A DNA stretch of 35,008 nt from the NCBI RefSeq assembly GCF_001544755.2, contig NZ_FCOF02000057.1, forward strand, positions 1 to 35,008, written 5' to 3'. A program made the translations under genes and the position numbers. Numbering within the stretch: position 1 is the stretch's first letter; every line of letters starts with the position of its first letter. The notes below the pieces were generated by a model that was given only the letters and a program-made list of their open reading frames with translations, was not told the DNA's origin and searched no databases. Origin of the DNA: Caballeronia catudaia (GTDB lineage: Bacteria > Pseudomonadota > Gammaproteobacteria > Burkholderiales > Burkholderiaceae). Below, piece by piece: positions 1-8,776 of the stretch.

Positions 1-1
1 G

Positions 2-1108
2 GTGACGGAGATGGTCACGGGCCTCGATCTCGTCGAATGGCAACTGCGCGTGGCGGCGGGCGAGCCGCTGCCGCTCAGGCAGGACGAACTGAAGGTGCAC
101 GGCCACGCGATCGAGGCGCGCATCTACGCGGAAAATCCGTCGCGCGGCTTTCTGCCGTCGACGGGCACGCTCAAGCACATGAGCACGCCGCACGCAGTGG
201 AATTCACGATCGACGGCGACGTGCGCGTCGACAGCGGCGTGCGTCAGGGCGACGTGATCACGCCGTTCTACGATCCGATGATCGCGAAGCTGATTGTGCG
301 TGGACACGACCGGCCCGACGCGCTCGTTCGGATGGCTCGTGCACTCGCAGAGTGCGAGATCGTTGGCTTACATACGAACGTCGAGTTTCTGGATCGGATT
401 GTTAAGAGCGAGCCGTTCACGGCGGGTGATCTCGATACAGGCCTAATCGAGCGTCATCACGATGCGCTGTTCGCACCATCATCGGTGTCGCGCAAAAGTG
501 CCATCGTGCTGGCCTGCGCGGCTTTGCTCACGCGCGAGGGAGGTGCAGCGCACGGCAATTCACCGTGGGATGCCTTGTCGCATTGGCGGATGTCGGGCGA
601 CTACAGTCAGGATTTGAATTGGCGTGCAATCGACACTGATGAAACGTTGAAAGTGGTCTTTAAGAAGGCCGGCCAGTCGGGCAACAAGCGTGTGGAGCTG
701 AATGGGAAGAGTGAGCGCTACGACTGGTCGCACAGTGGTGACACCTCCTTTACAGTGCTGCTCGACAATCGGCTTGTCAAGGGCCACGTTTTCATTGACG
801 GTGATGTCTTTCACGTGTTCCTCGAAGGAGCGGCGTTCGCTTTCGAATGGCAGAACCTGATGGCTCATGCTGGCGACGTCGAACAAGAAGGGCGACTCAC
901 TGCGCCGATGCCAGGGAAGGTGGTTGGAGTTCTTGTGGAGGCGGGAGCACTCGTCGAAAGAGGCGCTCCGCTGATCGTGATGGAAGCGATGAAGATGGAG
1001 CACACCATCGTCGCCCCCGCGACGGGCATCGTTGGCGAAATCCTGTTCGAAGTTGGCGACCAAGTTGCGGACGGAGCTCAGTTGCTAGTCCTGGAGATAT
1101 CGAAATGA
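2..1108 (+). CDS. liuD: Methylcrotonyl-CoA carboxylase biotin-containing (alpha) subunit, 5' end outside window
   Basis: This is the C-terminal 368 residues of an acyl-CoA carboxylase biotin subunit. It would carboxylate its own biotin with ATP and bicarbonate and pass CO2 to a carboxyltransferase partner. The end of the biotin carboxylase domain is visible at residues about 30-140 (HAIEARIYAENP, FLPSTG). A middle linker/BT domain follows, then a biotinyl domain at about 300-368 with the motif EAMKMEH, whose biotinylated lysine is visible residue 331 (codon 992-994). The ATP-grasp region lies upstream of the window. The stop overlaps the next start (ATGA), and the next gene is HMG-CoA lyase, which favours methylcrotonyl-CoA over propionyl- or geranyl-CoA as substrate. 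Codon use is very GC-rich for the first 300 bases and clearly less so afterwards. The carboxylase family is certain; substrate specificity is inferred from neighbours. Confidence 0.88.
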   Translation: MTEMVTGLDLVEWQLRVAAGEPLPLRQDELKVHGHAIEARIYAENPSRGFLPSTGTLKHMSTPHAVEFTIDGDVRVDSGVRQGDVITPFYDPMIAKLIVRGHDRPDALVRMARALAECEIVGLHTNVEFLDRIVKSEPFTAGDLDTGLIERHHDALFAPSSVSRKSAIVLACAALLTREGGAAHGNSPWDALSHWRMSGDYSQDLNWRAIDTDETLKVVFKKAGQSGNKRVELNGKSERYDWSHSGDTSFTVLLDNRLVKGHVFIDGDVFHVFLEGAAFAFEWQNLMAHAGDVEQEGRLTAPMPGKVVGVLVEAGALVERGAPLIVMEAMKMEHTIVAPATGIVGEILFEVGDQVADGAQLLVLEISK

Positions 1109-2064
1109 TGGGCGACACAGTGGAATCTTATGGTGCCCTTAAATCCCTTCCAAAACGGGTCAAGATCGTGGAGGTTGGGCCCCGTGATGGCCTACAAGCC
1201 GAAAAGACGCAAGTCTCAACCCAGGTGAAAGTTGAACTGGTGAATCGGCTTTCGAGCGCAGGTTTCGAGAATATCGAGGTCACGTCATTCGTTTCCCCGA
1301 AGTGGGTTCCTCAAATGGGCGATGCCGCCGATGTGATGGCGTCTATAAACCGTCGTGATAGGGTGATCTACTCCGTTCTTACGCCAAATCTTCGTGGCTT
1401 GGAAGGAGCCATCGAAGGGCGTGCGGATGAGGTTGTCATTTTCGGTGCGGCAAGCGAAGCATTCTCGCAACGCAACATTAACTGTTCTATCGCAGAGTCC
1501 GTAAGTCGCTTCGTTCCCGTCGCCAAAGCTGCTAAGGAAGCGGGACTACGGTTGCGAGGAAGCATCTCATGTTGTTTCGGTTGCCCATACCAAGGCGAGG
1601 TTTCGGTCGCATCGGTACTCGATATTATTGCTCGCTTTGCGGAGCTCGGCTGTGATGAGATCGACATTGCCGATACGATCGGCGTTGGTACAGCAGGGCA
1701 GGTATCCGATGTCGTAAGAGCGGCATCAGGAGTCTTTCCAATCGAGCGCTTGTCGGGGCACTTCCACGACACCTATGGTCAGGCGCTACCGAACATTCTG
1801 GCCGCACTACAGGAAGGGATATCCATATTCCATTCCTCGGTAGCAGGCTTGGGAGGATGCCCTTATGCACGCGGGGCCACTGGAAACGTCGCGACGGAAG
1901 ATGTCCTGTATATGCTCAATGGGCTGGGCATAGAGACTGGGATCGACCTGAATCAGGTAATTGCAGCGGGCGATTTTATCAGCCAGCAAATCAACAAGGC
2001 TAATGGTTCGAGAGCGGGACGAGCGCTGTTGGCTCGAACTGAAGCAATTGGATGTTCAAACTAA
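1105..2064 (+). CDS. liuE: Hydroxymethylglutaryl-CoA lyase
   Basis: This enzyme cleaves 3-hydroxy-3-methylglutaryl-CoA to acetoacetate and acetyl-CoA, the last step of leucine breakdown. The 319-residue product has the usual length. Visible family signatures are VEVGPRDGLQ near residue 22 (active-site Arg/Asp), the metal-binding GHFHDTYG (His219 and His221), and GGCPYARGATGN with the catalytic loop cysteine Cys252. The start is the ATG overlapping the upstream stop as ATGA; a second ATG follows immediately, so the start could be one codon later. It is translationally coupled to the carboxylase subunit. GC at third codon positions is markedly lower than in the biotin genes downstream. The function is firmly supported. 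Confidence 0.93.
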   Translation: MMGDTVESYGALKSLPKRVKIVEVGPRDGLQAEKTQVSTQVKVELVNRLSSAGFENIEVTSFVSPKWVPQMGDAADVMASINRRDRVIYSVLTPNLRGLEGAIEGRADEVVIFGAASEAFSQRNINCSIAESVSRFVPVAKAAKEAGLRLRGSISCCFGCPYQGEVSVASVLDIIARFAELGCDEIDIADTIGVGTAGQVSDVVRAASGVFPIERLSGHFHDTYGQALPNILAALQEGISIFHSSVAGLGGCPYARGATGNVATEDVLYMLNGLGIETGIDLNQVIAAGDFISQQINKANGSRAGRALLARTEAIGCSN

Positions 2065-2092
2065 AAGCACAAATAGAAATTCAGGAGACAAC

Positions 2093-2887
2093 ATGAGCAC
2101 CCAGTCAACTCAACGTCTAACCGCTGAGGTCAATGGGCATGTCGCCCGCGTGACATTAGACCGTCCCGAAGTTCGAAACGCCTTCGATGACACCACTATT
2201 CTTGAGCTGACTGCTGCGTTTCGTGGGCTTGACGCCGATAGCAACGTACGCGTGATTATCCTCGCCGCAAACGGTCCGGCTTTCTGTGCAGGAGCCGATT
2301 TGAACTGGATGAAGCGTATGGCAGGGTACTCGGAAGCGGAGAACCGAGCCGATGCGCTCAACCTTGCGACGATGCTCAACACCATCCACGCAAGCCGCAA
2401 GCCAGTCATCGCCCGCATACAGGGCGACGCCTACGCAGGAGGAACGGGGCTCGTCGCTGCTTGCGATATCGCAGTGAGTGTAGCTTCGGCCAACTTTTGC
2501 CTCTCCGAGGCGAGACTCGGTCTGATGCCGGCAACGATTGCGCCGTACGTCATTCGTGCGATGGGAGCCCGAGCGGCTCACCGGTACTTCGTGAGTGCCG
2601 AAAAATTCGACGCAGCTGAGGCCTTGCGAATCGGATTCGTTCATCAAGTTGTGAGCTCCGACCAGCTGGATGAGAGCGTTGACGCGATAGCGAAAGCCAT
2701 CGTGGCGAACAGTCCAAACGCTGTGAGCGAATGTAAGCGACTGGTTTCGGATTTTGCTCACCGCGAAATCGATGATGATCTTGTCGCTGATACAGCAGAC
2801 CGGATTGCCCGAATTCGCGCCTCGGAAGAAGGAAGAGAAGGCGTTCGCAGCTTTCTCGAGAAGAGAAAGCCGTCCTGGCTCGTCTGA
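2093..2887 (+). CDS. liuC: Enoyl-CoA hydratase/isomerase family, probable methylglutaconyl-CoA hydratase
   Basis: This 264-residue crotonase-fold protein probably hydrates 3-methylglutaconyl-CoA to HMG-CoA, the step between the carboxylase and the lyase encoded just upstream. The crotonase motifs are visible: an oxyanion-hole stretch AFCAGADLNWMKRMA near residues 62-76, the glycine-rich DAYAGGTGLVAACDIAV, and the substrate-loop region EARLGLMPATIAPYV. The start is chosen for the AGGAGA ribosome-binding site at 2083-2088, just upstream of ATG 2093. The gene sits 28 bp after liuE. The order D-E-C differs from the liuABCDE order known in Pseudomonas. The family is certain; the specific substrate is inferred from context. 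Confidence 0.86.
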   Translation: MSTQSTQRLTAEVNGHVARVTLDRPEVRNAFDDTTILELTAAFRGLDADSNVRVIILAANGPAFCAGADLNWMKRMAGYSEAENRADALNLATMLNTIHASRKPVIARIQGDAYAGGTGLVAACDIAVSVASANFCLSEARLGLMPATIAPYVIRAMGARAAHRYFVSAEKFDAAEALRIGFVHQVVSSDQLDESVDAIAKAIVANSPNAVSECKRLVSDFAHREIDDDLVADTADRIARIRASEEGREGVRSFLEKRKPSWLV

Positions 2888-2930
2888 GATTTGCGGCCCG
2901 CAGTACATATTCGGGCCTGGGAGGTGTGCT

Positions 2931-4239
2931 TTGAAAGCTGAAGCCAATCAAGACCGGGTGGTACGCTCGCTTGCAGCGGTGTGGCACCCGTGCACCCAAA
3001 TGAAACATCACGAGCACGTGCCACTCGTGCCGATTGCGCGAGGCAAGGGCGCATGGCTCTACGATCCAGAAGGGAATCGCTATCTCGATGCGATCAGTTC
3101 GTGGTGGGTCAATCTTTTCGGTCACGCGAACGACGACATCAACCGCGCGCTGATGGACCAGCTCGACACGCTCGAACACGCGATGCATGCGGGCTGCACG
3201 CACGCGCCGGCCGTCGAACTGGCGGAGCGTCTTTCAGCGCTCACGCGGCGCACGCTCGGTCATGCGTTTTTCGCGTCGGACGGTGCGTCGGCGGTCGAAA
3301 TCGCGCTGAAGATGAGCTTTCACTTCTGGCGCAATCGCGGCCATGCGGAAAAGCGCGAGTTCGCGTGCCTCGCGAACAGCTACCACGGCGAAACCCTCGG
3401 CGCGCTCGGCGTGACCGATGTCGTCCTCTTCAAAGACGCCTACGATGCGTTGATTCGTCACGCGCATGTCGTCGCATCGCCGGCGGCGGTCGGCGTCGAT
3501 GACGCCATCGCCGCGATGCGCGCGTTGTTCGAGGAGCGCGCATCGAATCTCGCGGCGGTGATCGTCGAGCCGCTCGTGCAATGCGCGGCCGGCATGTTGA
3601 TGTACGACGCGTCGTATCTCACACGATTGCGCGCGTTGTGCGACGAATTCGCCGTGCATCTGATCGCTGATGAAATCGCGGTCGGGTGCGGGCGCACCGG
3701 TACTTTTTTCGCGTGCGAGCAGGCGGGCATCTGGCCGGATTTCATTTGCTTGTCGAAGGGCATCAGCGGCGGTTACCTGCCGCTTTCGATCGTCCTTACA
3801 CGCGACGAAATTTACGCCGCCTTCTACGACGACGACGTGACGCGTGGCTTCCTGCACTCGCATTGGTACACAGGCAATCCGCTCGCGTGCCGCGCCGCGC
3901 TCGCGACGCTCGATCTGTTCGACAGCGCCAACGTGCTCGCCGAAAACCGGCGCAAGTCCGCGTTGCTGCGCGAAGCCTTGCAGCCGCTTTTCGATGCATG
4001 CGCGCGTGCGCAATCTGCGCAGCAGCGGAACGATCTTCGCGCTCGATGTCGACATCGACGACAAAACCTTCTCGCGCCGCTTCTTCGCCAAAGCGATGCA
4101 GCGCGAATTGCTGATGCGCCCCATCGGCACGACGATCTACATGATGCCACCGTACATTCTCTCCGACGACGAGCTCGCGCTGCTCGCAGAGCGCACGCGG
4201 GACACGCTCGACGCCACGCTTGCGGAGGCCGTCGCATGA
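2931..4239 (+). pseudogene. bioA: bioA, adenosylmethionine-8-amino-7-oxononanoate aminotransferase, frameshifted
   Basis: BioA is the PLP-dependent aminotransferase that makes 7,8-diaminopelargonate in biotin synthesis. The likely start is TTG 2931, with GGGAGG just upstream and the conserved N-terminus VWHPCTQMKH right after. Family motifs follow: DAISSWWVNLFGH, the AGCTHAPAVELAE region, FFASDGASAVEIALKM, the PLP region LIADEIAVGCGRTG and the lysine in CLSKGISGGYLPLS. Near 3994-4005 (after LFDA) the frame shifts. The expected continuation ARVRNLRSSGTIFALDVDID...PPYILSDDEL resumes in another frame and ends at 4239, overlapping the bioF start as ATGA. The length, 1309 nt, is one over a multiple of three, so the change is a net +1 or -2, possibly a GC slip in the GC-rich repeat there. 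A sequencing error cannot be excluded, but bioD nearby is also broken. Confidence 0.85.
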
Positions 4240-5426
4240 GCACGACATCGCAAGCGTTGTACGAAACGCTGAAACAAGGTCTCGCTGATATCGACGCGCG
4301 CGGCCTGCGCCGACGCCGCAAAACCATCGATGGCGCGTGCTCCGCGCATTTGACCGTCGATGGCCGCGCGATCGTCGGCTTCGCGAGCAACGACTATCTC
4401 GGCCTCACCGCGCACGAAGCGATCCGCGCGGCGCTCGCGGAAGGCGCTTCGCTGTATGGCGCGGGCAGCGGCGGCTCGCATCTGCTCGGCGGCCATTCGC
4501 GCGCGCACGCGCGGCTCGAGGACGATCTCGCCGCGTTCTCGGGCGGCTTCGTCGACAACCCGCGCGCGTTGTACTTCAGCACCGGCTACATGGCGAACCT
4601 CGCGGTCGTGACCGCGCTCGCCGGACGCGGCACGCTCGTGTACTCGGACGCGCCGAACCACGCGTCGCTGATCGACGGCGTGCGGCTTTCGCGGGCTGAA
4701 ACGCAGATCTATCCGCACGCCGACATGGACGCGCTCGACGCAATGCTCGACGCCTCGCGCGACCAGGCCGCGACGAAGCTCATCGTCACCGACACGGTGT
4801 TCAGCATGGACGGCGATATCGCGCCGCTCGCGCGTCTGGTCGAACTCGCGGAGAAATACGGCGCGTGGCTGATCGTCGACGACGCGCACGGTTTCGGTGT
4901 GCTCGGCCCGCAAGGGCGCGGCGCGCTGGCGCACTACGCGCTGCGTTCGCCGCATCTCGTCTATGTCGGCAAGCTCGGCAAGGCGGCGGGCGTCTCTGGC
5001 GCGTTCGTTGCGGCGGATGTAACCGTCGTCGAATGGCTAATTCAGCGCGCGCGTCCGTATATTTTCACGACAGCGTCGGCGCCCGCGGTCGCGCATGCGG
5101 TATCGAAGAGCATCGAAATCATTGCGGGTGATGAAGGCGACCAAAGGCGCGCGCATCTCGCCTCGCTCATCGAAACCACGCGCGCGATGCTGAAGAAAAC
5201 GCGTTGGATGCCCGTCGATTCGCATACCGCCGTGCAGCCGCTCGTGATCGGCGGCAACGACGAGACCCTAGAAATCGCCGCCGCGCTCGACAAGCACGGC
5301 CTCTGGGTGCCCGCGATTCGTCCGCCGACGGTGCCGCAAAACACATCGCGCCTGCGCATCTCGCTTTCTGGCGCGCACAGCCAGGACGATCTCGCGCGCC
5401 TCGATTACGCATTGGATACGCTATGA
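4236..5426 (+). CDS. bioF: 8-amino-7-oxononanoate synthase
   Basis: BioF is a PLP-dependent alpha-oxoamine synthase that condenses pimeloyl thioester with L-alanine, the first ring-assembly step of biotin synthesis. The 396-residue frame is complete. Visible motifs are FASNDYLGLTAH near residue 48, GAGSGGSHLLGGHSRAHARLE, the cofactor region IVDDAHGFGVLGPQGRG and the PLP lysine in YVGKLGKAAGVSGAF. The start ATG at 4236 overlaps the bioA stop, and its own stop overlaps bioD, the coupling typical of this operon. Because bioA ends in a different frame after its frameshift, a long artificial reading frame joins the front of bioA to bioF; this should not be read as a fusion protein. Confidence in the identity is high. 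Confidence 0.93.
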   Translation: MSTTSQALYETLKQGLADIDARGLRRRRKTIDGACSAHLTVDGRAIVGFASNDYLGLTAHEAIRAALAEGASLYGAGSGGSHLLGGHSRAHARLEDDLAAFSGGFVDNPRALYFSTGYMANLAVVTALAGRGTLVYSDAPNHASLIDGVRLSRAETQIYPHADMDALDAMLDASRDQAATKLIVTDTVFSMDGDIAPLARLVELAEKYGAWLIVDDAHGFGVLGPQGRGALAHYALRSPHLVYVGKLGKAAGVSGAFVAADVTVVEWLIQRARPYIFTTASAPAVAHAVSKSIEIIAGDEGDQRRAHLASLIETTRAMLKKTRWMPVDSHTAVQPLVIGGNDETLEIAAALDKHGLWVPAIRPPTVPQNTSRLRISLSGAHSQDDLARLDYALDTL

Positions 5427-5973
5427 CCGCTTTATCCCTGTTCGTCGCCCGCACCATACGGAAATCGGCAAGACGCTCGTCTGTTGCGCGCTGCTGCACG
5501 GCTTCGCGCGCGCGGGCCTGCGCGCCGCCGCGATGAAACCGATCGCGTCGGGCGCGGTGGAGCGCGACGGCGTGCTGCACAACGAAGACGCCGATCAGCT
5601 CGACGCCGCCGCGAGCGCCGCGCTGCCGAACGAGATTCGCACGCCGTTCATGATGCGCGAACCGGTCGCGCCGCATATCGCCGCCGCGCGCGAGGGCGTC
5701 ACGCTCGATATCGCTCGCATCGTCGACACGCATCGCATGGCATCGACAAAGGCGGATGTCGTCGTCGTGGAAGGCGTCGGCGGCTTTCGCGTGCCGCTCG
5801 ACGACTCGCACGACACCGCCGATCTCGCGCTCGCGCTGAACCTGCCGGTAGTGCTCGTCGTCGGCATGCGGCTCGGCTGCTTGATCCCACATCTCGCGCC
5901 TTCCGATGCCGCGCGCGCTGCACATCATCTCGATATCGGCCTTCTGACAGGCCAGCTTCATCAAAAGGATTGA
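5423..5973 (+). pseudogene. bioD: bioD, dethiobiotin synthetase, frameshifted and internally deleted
   Basis: BioD closes the ureido ring of dethiobiotin using ATP and CO2. The start MTALSLFV is normal and overlaps the bioF stop (ATGA). A base is then missing where the P-loop should begin: GTC-ACC-GGC-ACC-GAT-ACG is expected, but the sequence reads gtcgcccgcaccatacg, and translation from the start runs out at 5536. The correct frame resumes as TEIGKTLVCCALLHGF and continues through MKPIASGA, the DVVVVEGVGGFRVPL motif and VVGMRLGCL. It then jumps directly to IPHLAPSDAARAAHHLDI, skipping roughly 55-60 residues normally found between these motifs. Only about 550 nt remain of a gene normally near 720 nt. 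The two independent lesions make this a real pseudogene rather than a base-calling artefact. Confidence 0.88.
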
Positions 5974-5977
5974 ATCC

Positions 5978-6979
5978 ATGAAACAGCAAATCACCGCTGA
6001 GGCTCCCGCCCAGCCCACGCCGCAGCCGATGCAGCGCTGGCGCGTCGCCGATGTCGTCGCGCTGTACGAGCTTCCGTTCAACGATTTGCTGTATCGCGCG
6101 CAAACCGCGCATCGCGAGCATTTCGACCCGAACGCGGTGCAGCTTTCCACGCTGCTCTCGATCAAGACGGGCGGCTGCGAGGAAGACTGCGCGTATTGTC
6201 CGCAGTCGGTGCATCACGAGACCGGCCTCAAAGCCGAAAAGCTGATGGACGTCGACACGGTGCTGAAGGCGGCCGAAGTCGCGAAGTCTAACGGCGCAAC
6301 GCGCTTCTGCATGGGCGCGGCGTGGCGCAATCCGAAGGATCGTCATCTGGAGCCGATCAAGGACATGATCCGCGGCGTCAAGGCGATGGGCCTCGAAACC
6401 TGCATGACGCTCGGCATGCTGGAAGCGCATCAGGCGCAAGGTCTGCGCGATGCCGGTCTCGATTACTACAACCACAATCTCGATACGTCGCCGGAGTTCT
6501 ACGGCCAGATCATCTCGACGCGTACGTATCAGGACCGCCTCGATACGCTCGAACACGTACGCGACGCGGGCATCAACGTGTGCTGCGGCGGGATCGTCGG
6601 CATGGGCGAATCGCGGCGCGAGCGCGCTGGGCTGATCTCGCAGCTCGCGAACATGGAGCCGTATCCGGAATCGGTGCCGATCAACAATCTCGTGCAGGTG
6701 GCGGGCACGCCGCTCACGGGCGTCGATGCACTCGATCCGTTCGAGTTCGTGCGCACGATCGCGGTCGCGCGCATCACGATGCCCAAGGCGATGGTGCGGC
6801 TCTCCGCCGGACGCGAGCAGATGGACGAAGCGCTGCAGGCGCTGTGCTTCGCGGCGGGCGCGAACTCGATCTTCTACGGCGACCAACTTCTGACGACAAG
6901 CAATCCGCAGGCGGAAGCGGACAAGCAGCTCCTTTCGCGCTTGGGGATTCGTGCACACACGACTAAACCGGCGCACTGA
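5978..6979 (+). CDS. bioB: Biotin synthase
   Basis: BioB is a radical-SAM iron-sulfur enzyme that inserts sulfur into dethiobiotin. The 333-residue frame looks complete. The radical-SAM cysteines are in GGCEEDCAYCPQ (Cys67, Cys71, Cys74). Further signatures are FCMGAAWRNPKDRH, YYNHNLDTSPEFY, CCGGIVGMGE and the C-terminal region with LSAGREQM and GANSIFYGDQLLTT. It starts four bases after the bioD stop, with AAGGA at 5966-5970 as a ribosome-binding site. With bioA and bioD broken upstream, BioB would depend on another source of dethiobiotin, either paralogous genes elsewhere or uptake. Confidence 0.95.
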   Translation: MKQQITAEAPAQPTPQPMQRWRVADVVALYELPFNDLLYRAQTAHREHFDPNAVQLSTLLSIKTGGCEEDCAYCPQSVHHETGLKAEKLMDVDTVLKAAEVAKSNGATRFCMGAAWRNPKDRHLEPIKDMIRGVKAMGLETCMTLGMLEAHQAQGLRDAGLDYYNHNLDTSPEFYGQIISTRTYQDRLDTLEHVRDAGINVCCGGIVGMGESRRERAGLISQLANMEPYPESVPINNLVQVAGTPLTGVDALDPFEFVRTIAVARITMPKAMVRLSAGREQMDEALQALCFAAGANSIFYGDQLLTTSNPQAEADKQLLSRLGIRAHTTKPAH

Positions 6980-7047
6980 CACGCCTACTTGAGAGCGCAT
7001 TTGGGACCGCTTGGCGGTTTATGGAAAAACAGGAGAAACGTCTAACT

Positions 7048-7797
7048 ATGAAGATTTTGGTGCCAGTCAAGCGCGTGGTCGACTACAACGTGAAGGTCCG
7101 GGTGAAATCGGATAACACAGGCGTCGATATCGCCAATGTGAAGATGTCGATGAACCCGTTCGACGAGATCGCCGTGGAAGAAGCGGTGCGTCTGAGGGAA
7201 GCGGGCGTTGCTACGGAAGTGATCGCGGTTTCTTGCGGTGTGAGGCAATGTCAGGAGACGTTGCGCACGGCGCTGGCCATCGGCGCGGATCGCGCGATTC
7301 TCGTCGAATCCGCAGATGAACTGCAGCCGCTGGCGGTGGCGAAGATTTTGAAGGCGCTGGCCGATCAGGAGAAGCCGGAACTCGTGATTCTCGGCAAGCA
7401 GGCGATCGACGACGATTCGAACCAGACCGGTCAGATGCTCGCCGCATTGGCGAGTCTGCCGCAGGCGACCTTCGCATCGAAGGTCGTGATTGCCGATGGC
7501 AAGGCCACGGTTTCGCGTGAAGTCGATGGCGGTGCGGAAACGCTGTCGCTCACGCTGCCTGCAGTCGTCACGACCGATCTTCGCCTGAACGAGCCGCGCT
7601 ATGTAACGCTGCCGAACATCATGAAGGCGAAGAAGAAACCATTGACTACGGTGAAGCCCGCTGATCTGGGTGTCGATGTCGCGCCACGCCTGAAAACGCT
7701 GAAAGTCACCGAGCCGTCAAAGCGCTCCGCTGGCGTGAAGGTGCCGGACGTGAAGACGCTGGTCGAGAAGCTGAAATTCGAAGCCAAAGTGCTGTAA
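7048..7797 (+). CDS. etfB: Electron transfer flavoprotein beta subunit
   Basis: ETF beta pairs with ETF alpha to carry electrons from acyl-CoA dehydrogenases to ETF-ubiquinone oxidoreductase. The 249-residue length is typical. Visible landmarks are MKILVPVKRVVDYNVK at the N-terminus, SMNPFDEIAVEEAVRL, the AMP-binding region ILGKQAIDDDSNQTGQ and the dehydrogenase-recognition loop NIMKAKKKPL. The start was set at ATG 7048, behind AGGAGA at 7031-7036 and at the conserved N-terminus; the earlier in-frame ATG at 7021 would add nine unconserved residues. It is 11 bp from etfA and forms an operon with it. A small hairpin (ACCGC/GCGGT, 7006-7018) lies between bioB and this gene. Confidence 0.95.
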   Translation: MKILVPVKRVVDYNVKVRVKSDNTGVDIANVKMSMNPFDEIAVEEAVRLREAGVATEVIAVSCGVRQCQETLRTALAIGADRAILVESADELQPLAVAKILKALADQEKPELVILGKQAIDDDSNQTGQMLAALASLPQATFASKVVIADGKATVSREVDGGAETLSLTLPAVVTTDLRLNEPRYVTLPNIMKAKKKPLTTVKPADLGVDVAPRLKTLKVTEPSKRSAGVKVPDVKTLVEKLKFEAKVL

Positions 7798-7808
7798 AGG
7801 AGGAGATC

Positions 7809-8753
7809 ATGGCGATTCTTGTCATTGCTGAACATAACAATTCGTCGATTAAAGCCAGCACGCTGAACACAATGGCAGCTGCGGCGGTCATTTCGACGTT
7901 CGGGCATCAGGACATCCACGTGCTGGTTGCGGGCCACAACGCAACGGAGGCGGCGGACGAGGCGGCTAAGATTGCAGGTGTGTCGAAGGTGCTGCTCGCC
8001 GACGCGGTGCAACTGGCTGAAGGTCTTGCGGAAAACGTCGAAAAGACAGTAGTGAACATCGCGAAGGGCTACTCGCACATCCTCGCGCCCGCAACCGCGT
8101 TCGGCAAGAACATCGCACCGCGTATTGCCGCGACGCTCGATGTCGCGCAGATCAGCGATATCACGGGGGTTGATACTGCCGACACGTTCGAGCGCCCAAT
8201 CTATGCGGGCAACGCAATCGCGATCGTGCAATCGGTCGATCCCATCAAGGTCATCACCGTTCGTGCGACGGGCTTCGATCCGGTTGCCGCCGAAGGCGGT
8301 GGCGCTTTGGTCGAGAAGATCGAAGCCGCGGCAGACGCGGGTATCTCGCAGTTCGTGAGCCGCGAATTGACGAAGCTGGATCGCCCCGAGTTGACGAGTG
8401 CCCAAACCATCGTGTCCGGCGGTCGTGGCCTCGGCAGCGGCGAGAATTACGCGCAGGTGCTCGAACCGCTTGCAGACAAGTTGGGCGCGGCGCTGGGAGC
8501 ATCACGTGCGGCGGTGGATGCGGGCTATGCGCCGAACGATTTCCAAGTCGGGCAGACGGGCAAGATCGTCGCGCCGCAGTTGTATGTCGCGGTCGGTATC
8601 TCGGGTGCGATTCAACATCTTGCGGGCATGAAGGACTCGAAGGTCATCGTCGCCATTAACAAAGACGCCGAAGCACCGATTTTCAGCGTGGCGGACTATG
8701 GACTGGTCGACGATCTATTCAGCGCAGTTCCTCGGCTTGTCGAGGCGCTCTAA
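7809..8753 (+). CDS. etfA: Electron transfer flavoprotein alpha subunit
   Basis: ETF alpha carries the FAD of the ETF heterodimer. The 314-residue protein has the full family architecture: an N-terminal Rossmann-like domain beginning MAILVIAEHNNSSIK, the HILAPATAFGKNIAPRIAA motif, and the C-terminal FAD domain with SGGRGLGSGENY, GAALGASRAAVDAGY, VGQTGKIVAPQLYVAVG, SGAIQHLAGM and AINKDAEAPIF. A strong ribosome-binding site, AAGGAGGAG, precedes ATG 7809. In related bacteria an acyl-CoA dehydrogenase often follows etfBA. Here a small hypothetical gene and then IS debris follow instead. Confidence 0.95.
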   Translation: MAILVIAEHNNSSIKASTLNTMAAAAVISTFGHQDIHVLVAGHNATEAADEAAKIAGVSKVLLADAVQLAEGLAENVEKTVVNIAKGYSHILAPATAFGKNIAPRIAATLDVAQISDITGVDTADTFERPIYAGNAIAIVQSVDPIKVITVRATGFDPVAAEGGGALVEKIEAAADAGISQFVSRELTKLDRPELTSAQTIVSGGRGLGSGENYAQVLEPLADKLGAALGASRAAVDAGYAPNDFQVGQTGKIVAPQLYVAVGISGAIQHLAGMKDSKVIVAINKDAEAPIFSVADYGLVDDLFSAVPRLVEAL

Positions 8754-8776
8754 TGAATTAGACATAGGGGGCGAAG

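Noticed and set aside
3990..4010. bioA frameshift as a simple sequencing error
   Set aside because: It is possible in this GC-repeat context, but the independent frameshift and large deletion in bioD of the same operon make true decay more likely. It is kept as an open caveat.
2754..5426. A continuous 890-residue frame that looks like a BioA-BioF fusion
   Set aside because: The middle part (after LFDA) has no BioA similarity. The true BioA C-terminus lies in another frame and bioF has its own ATG, so the join is an accident of the bioA frameshift.
5699..7000. 433-residue minus-strand frame opposite bioD/bioB
   Set aside because: It is arginine/histidine-rich with no motif and mirrors the GC-rich codons of bioB, which is clearly real.
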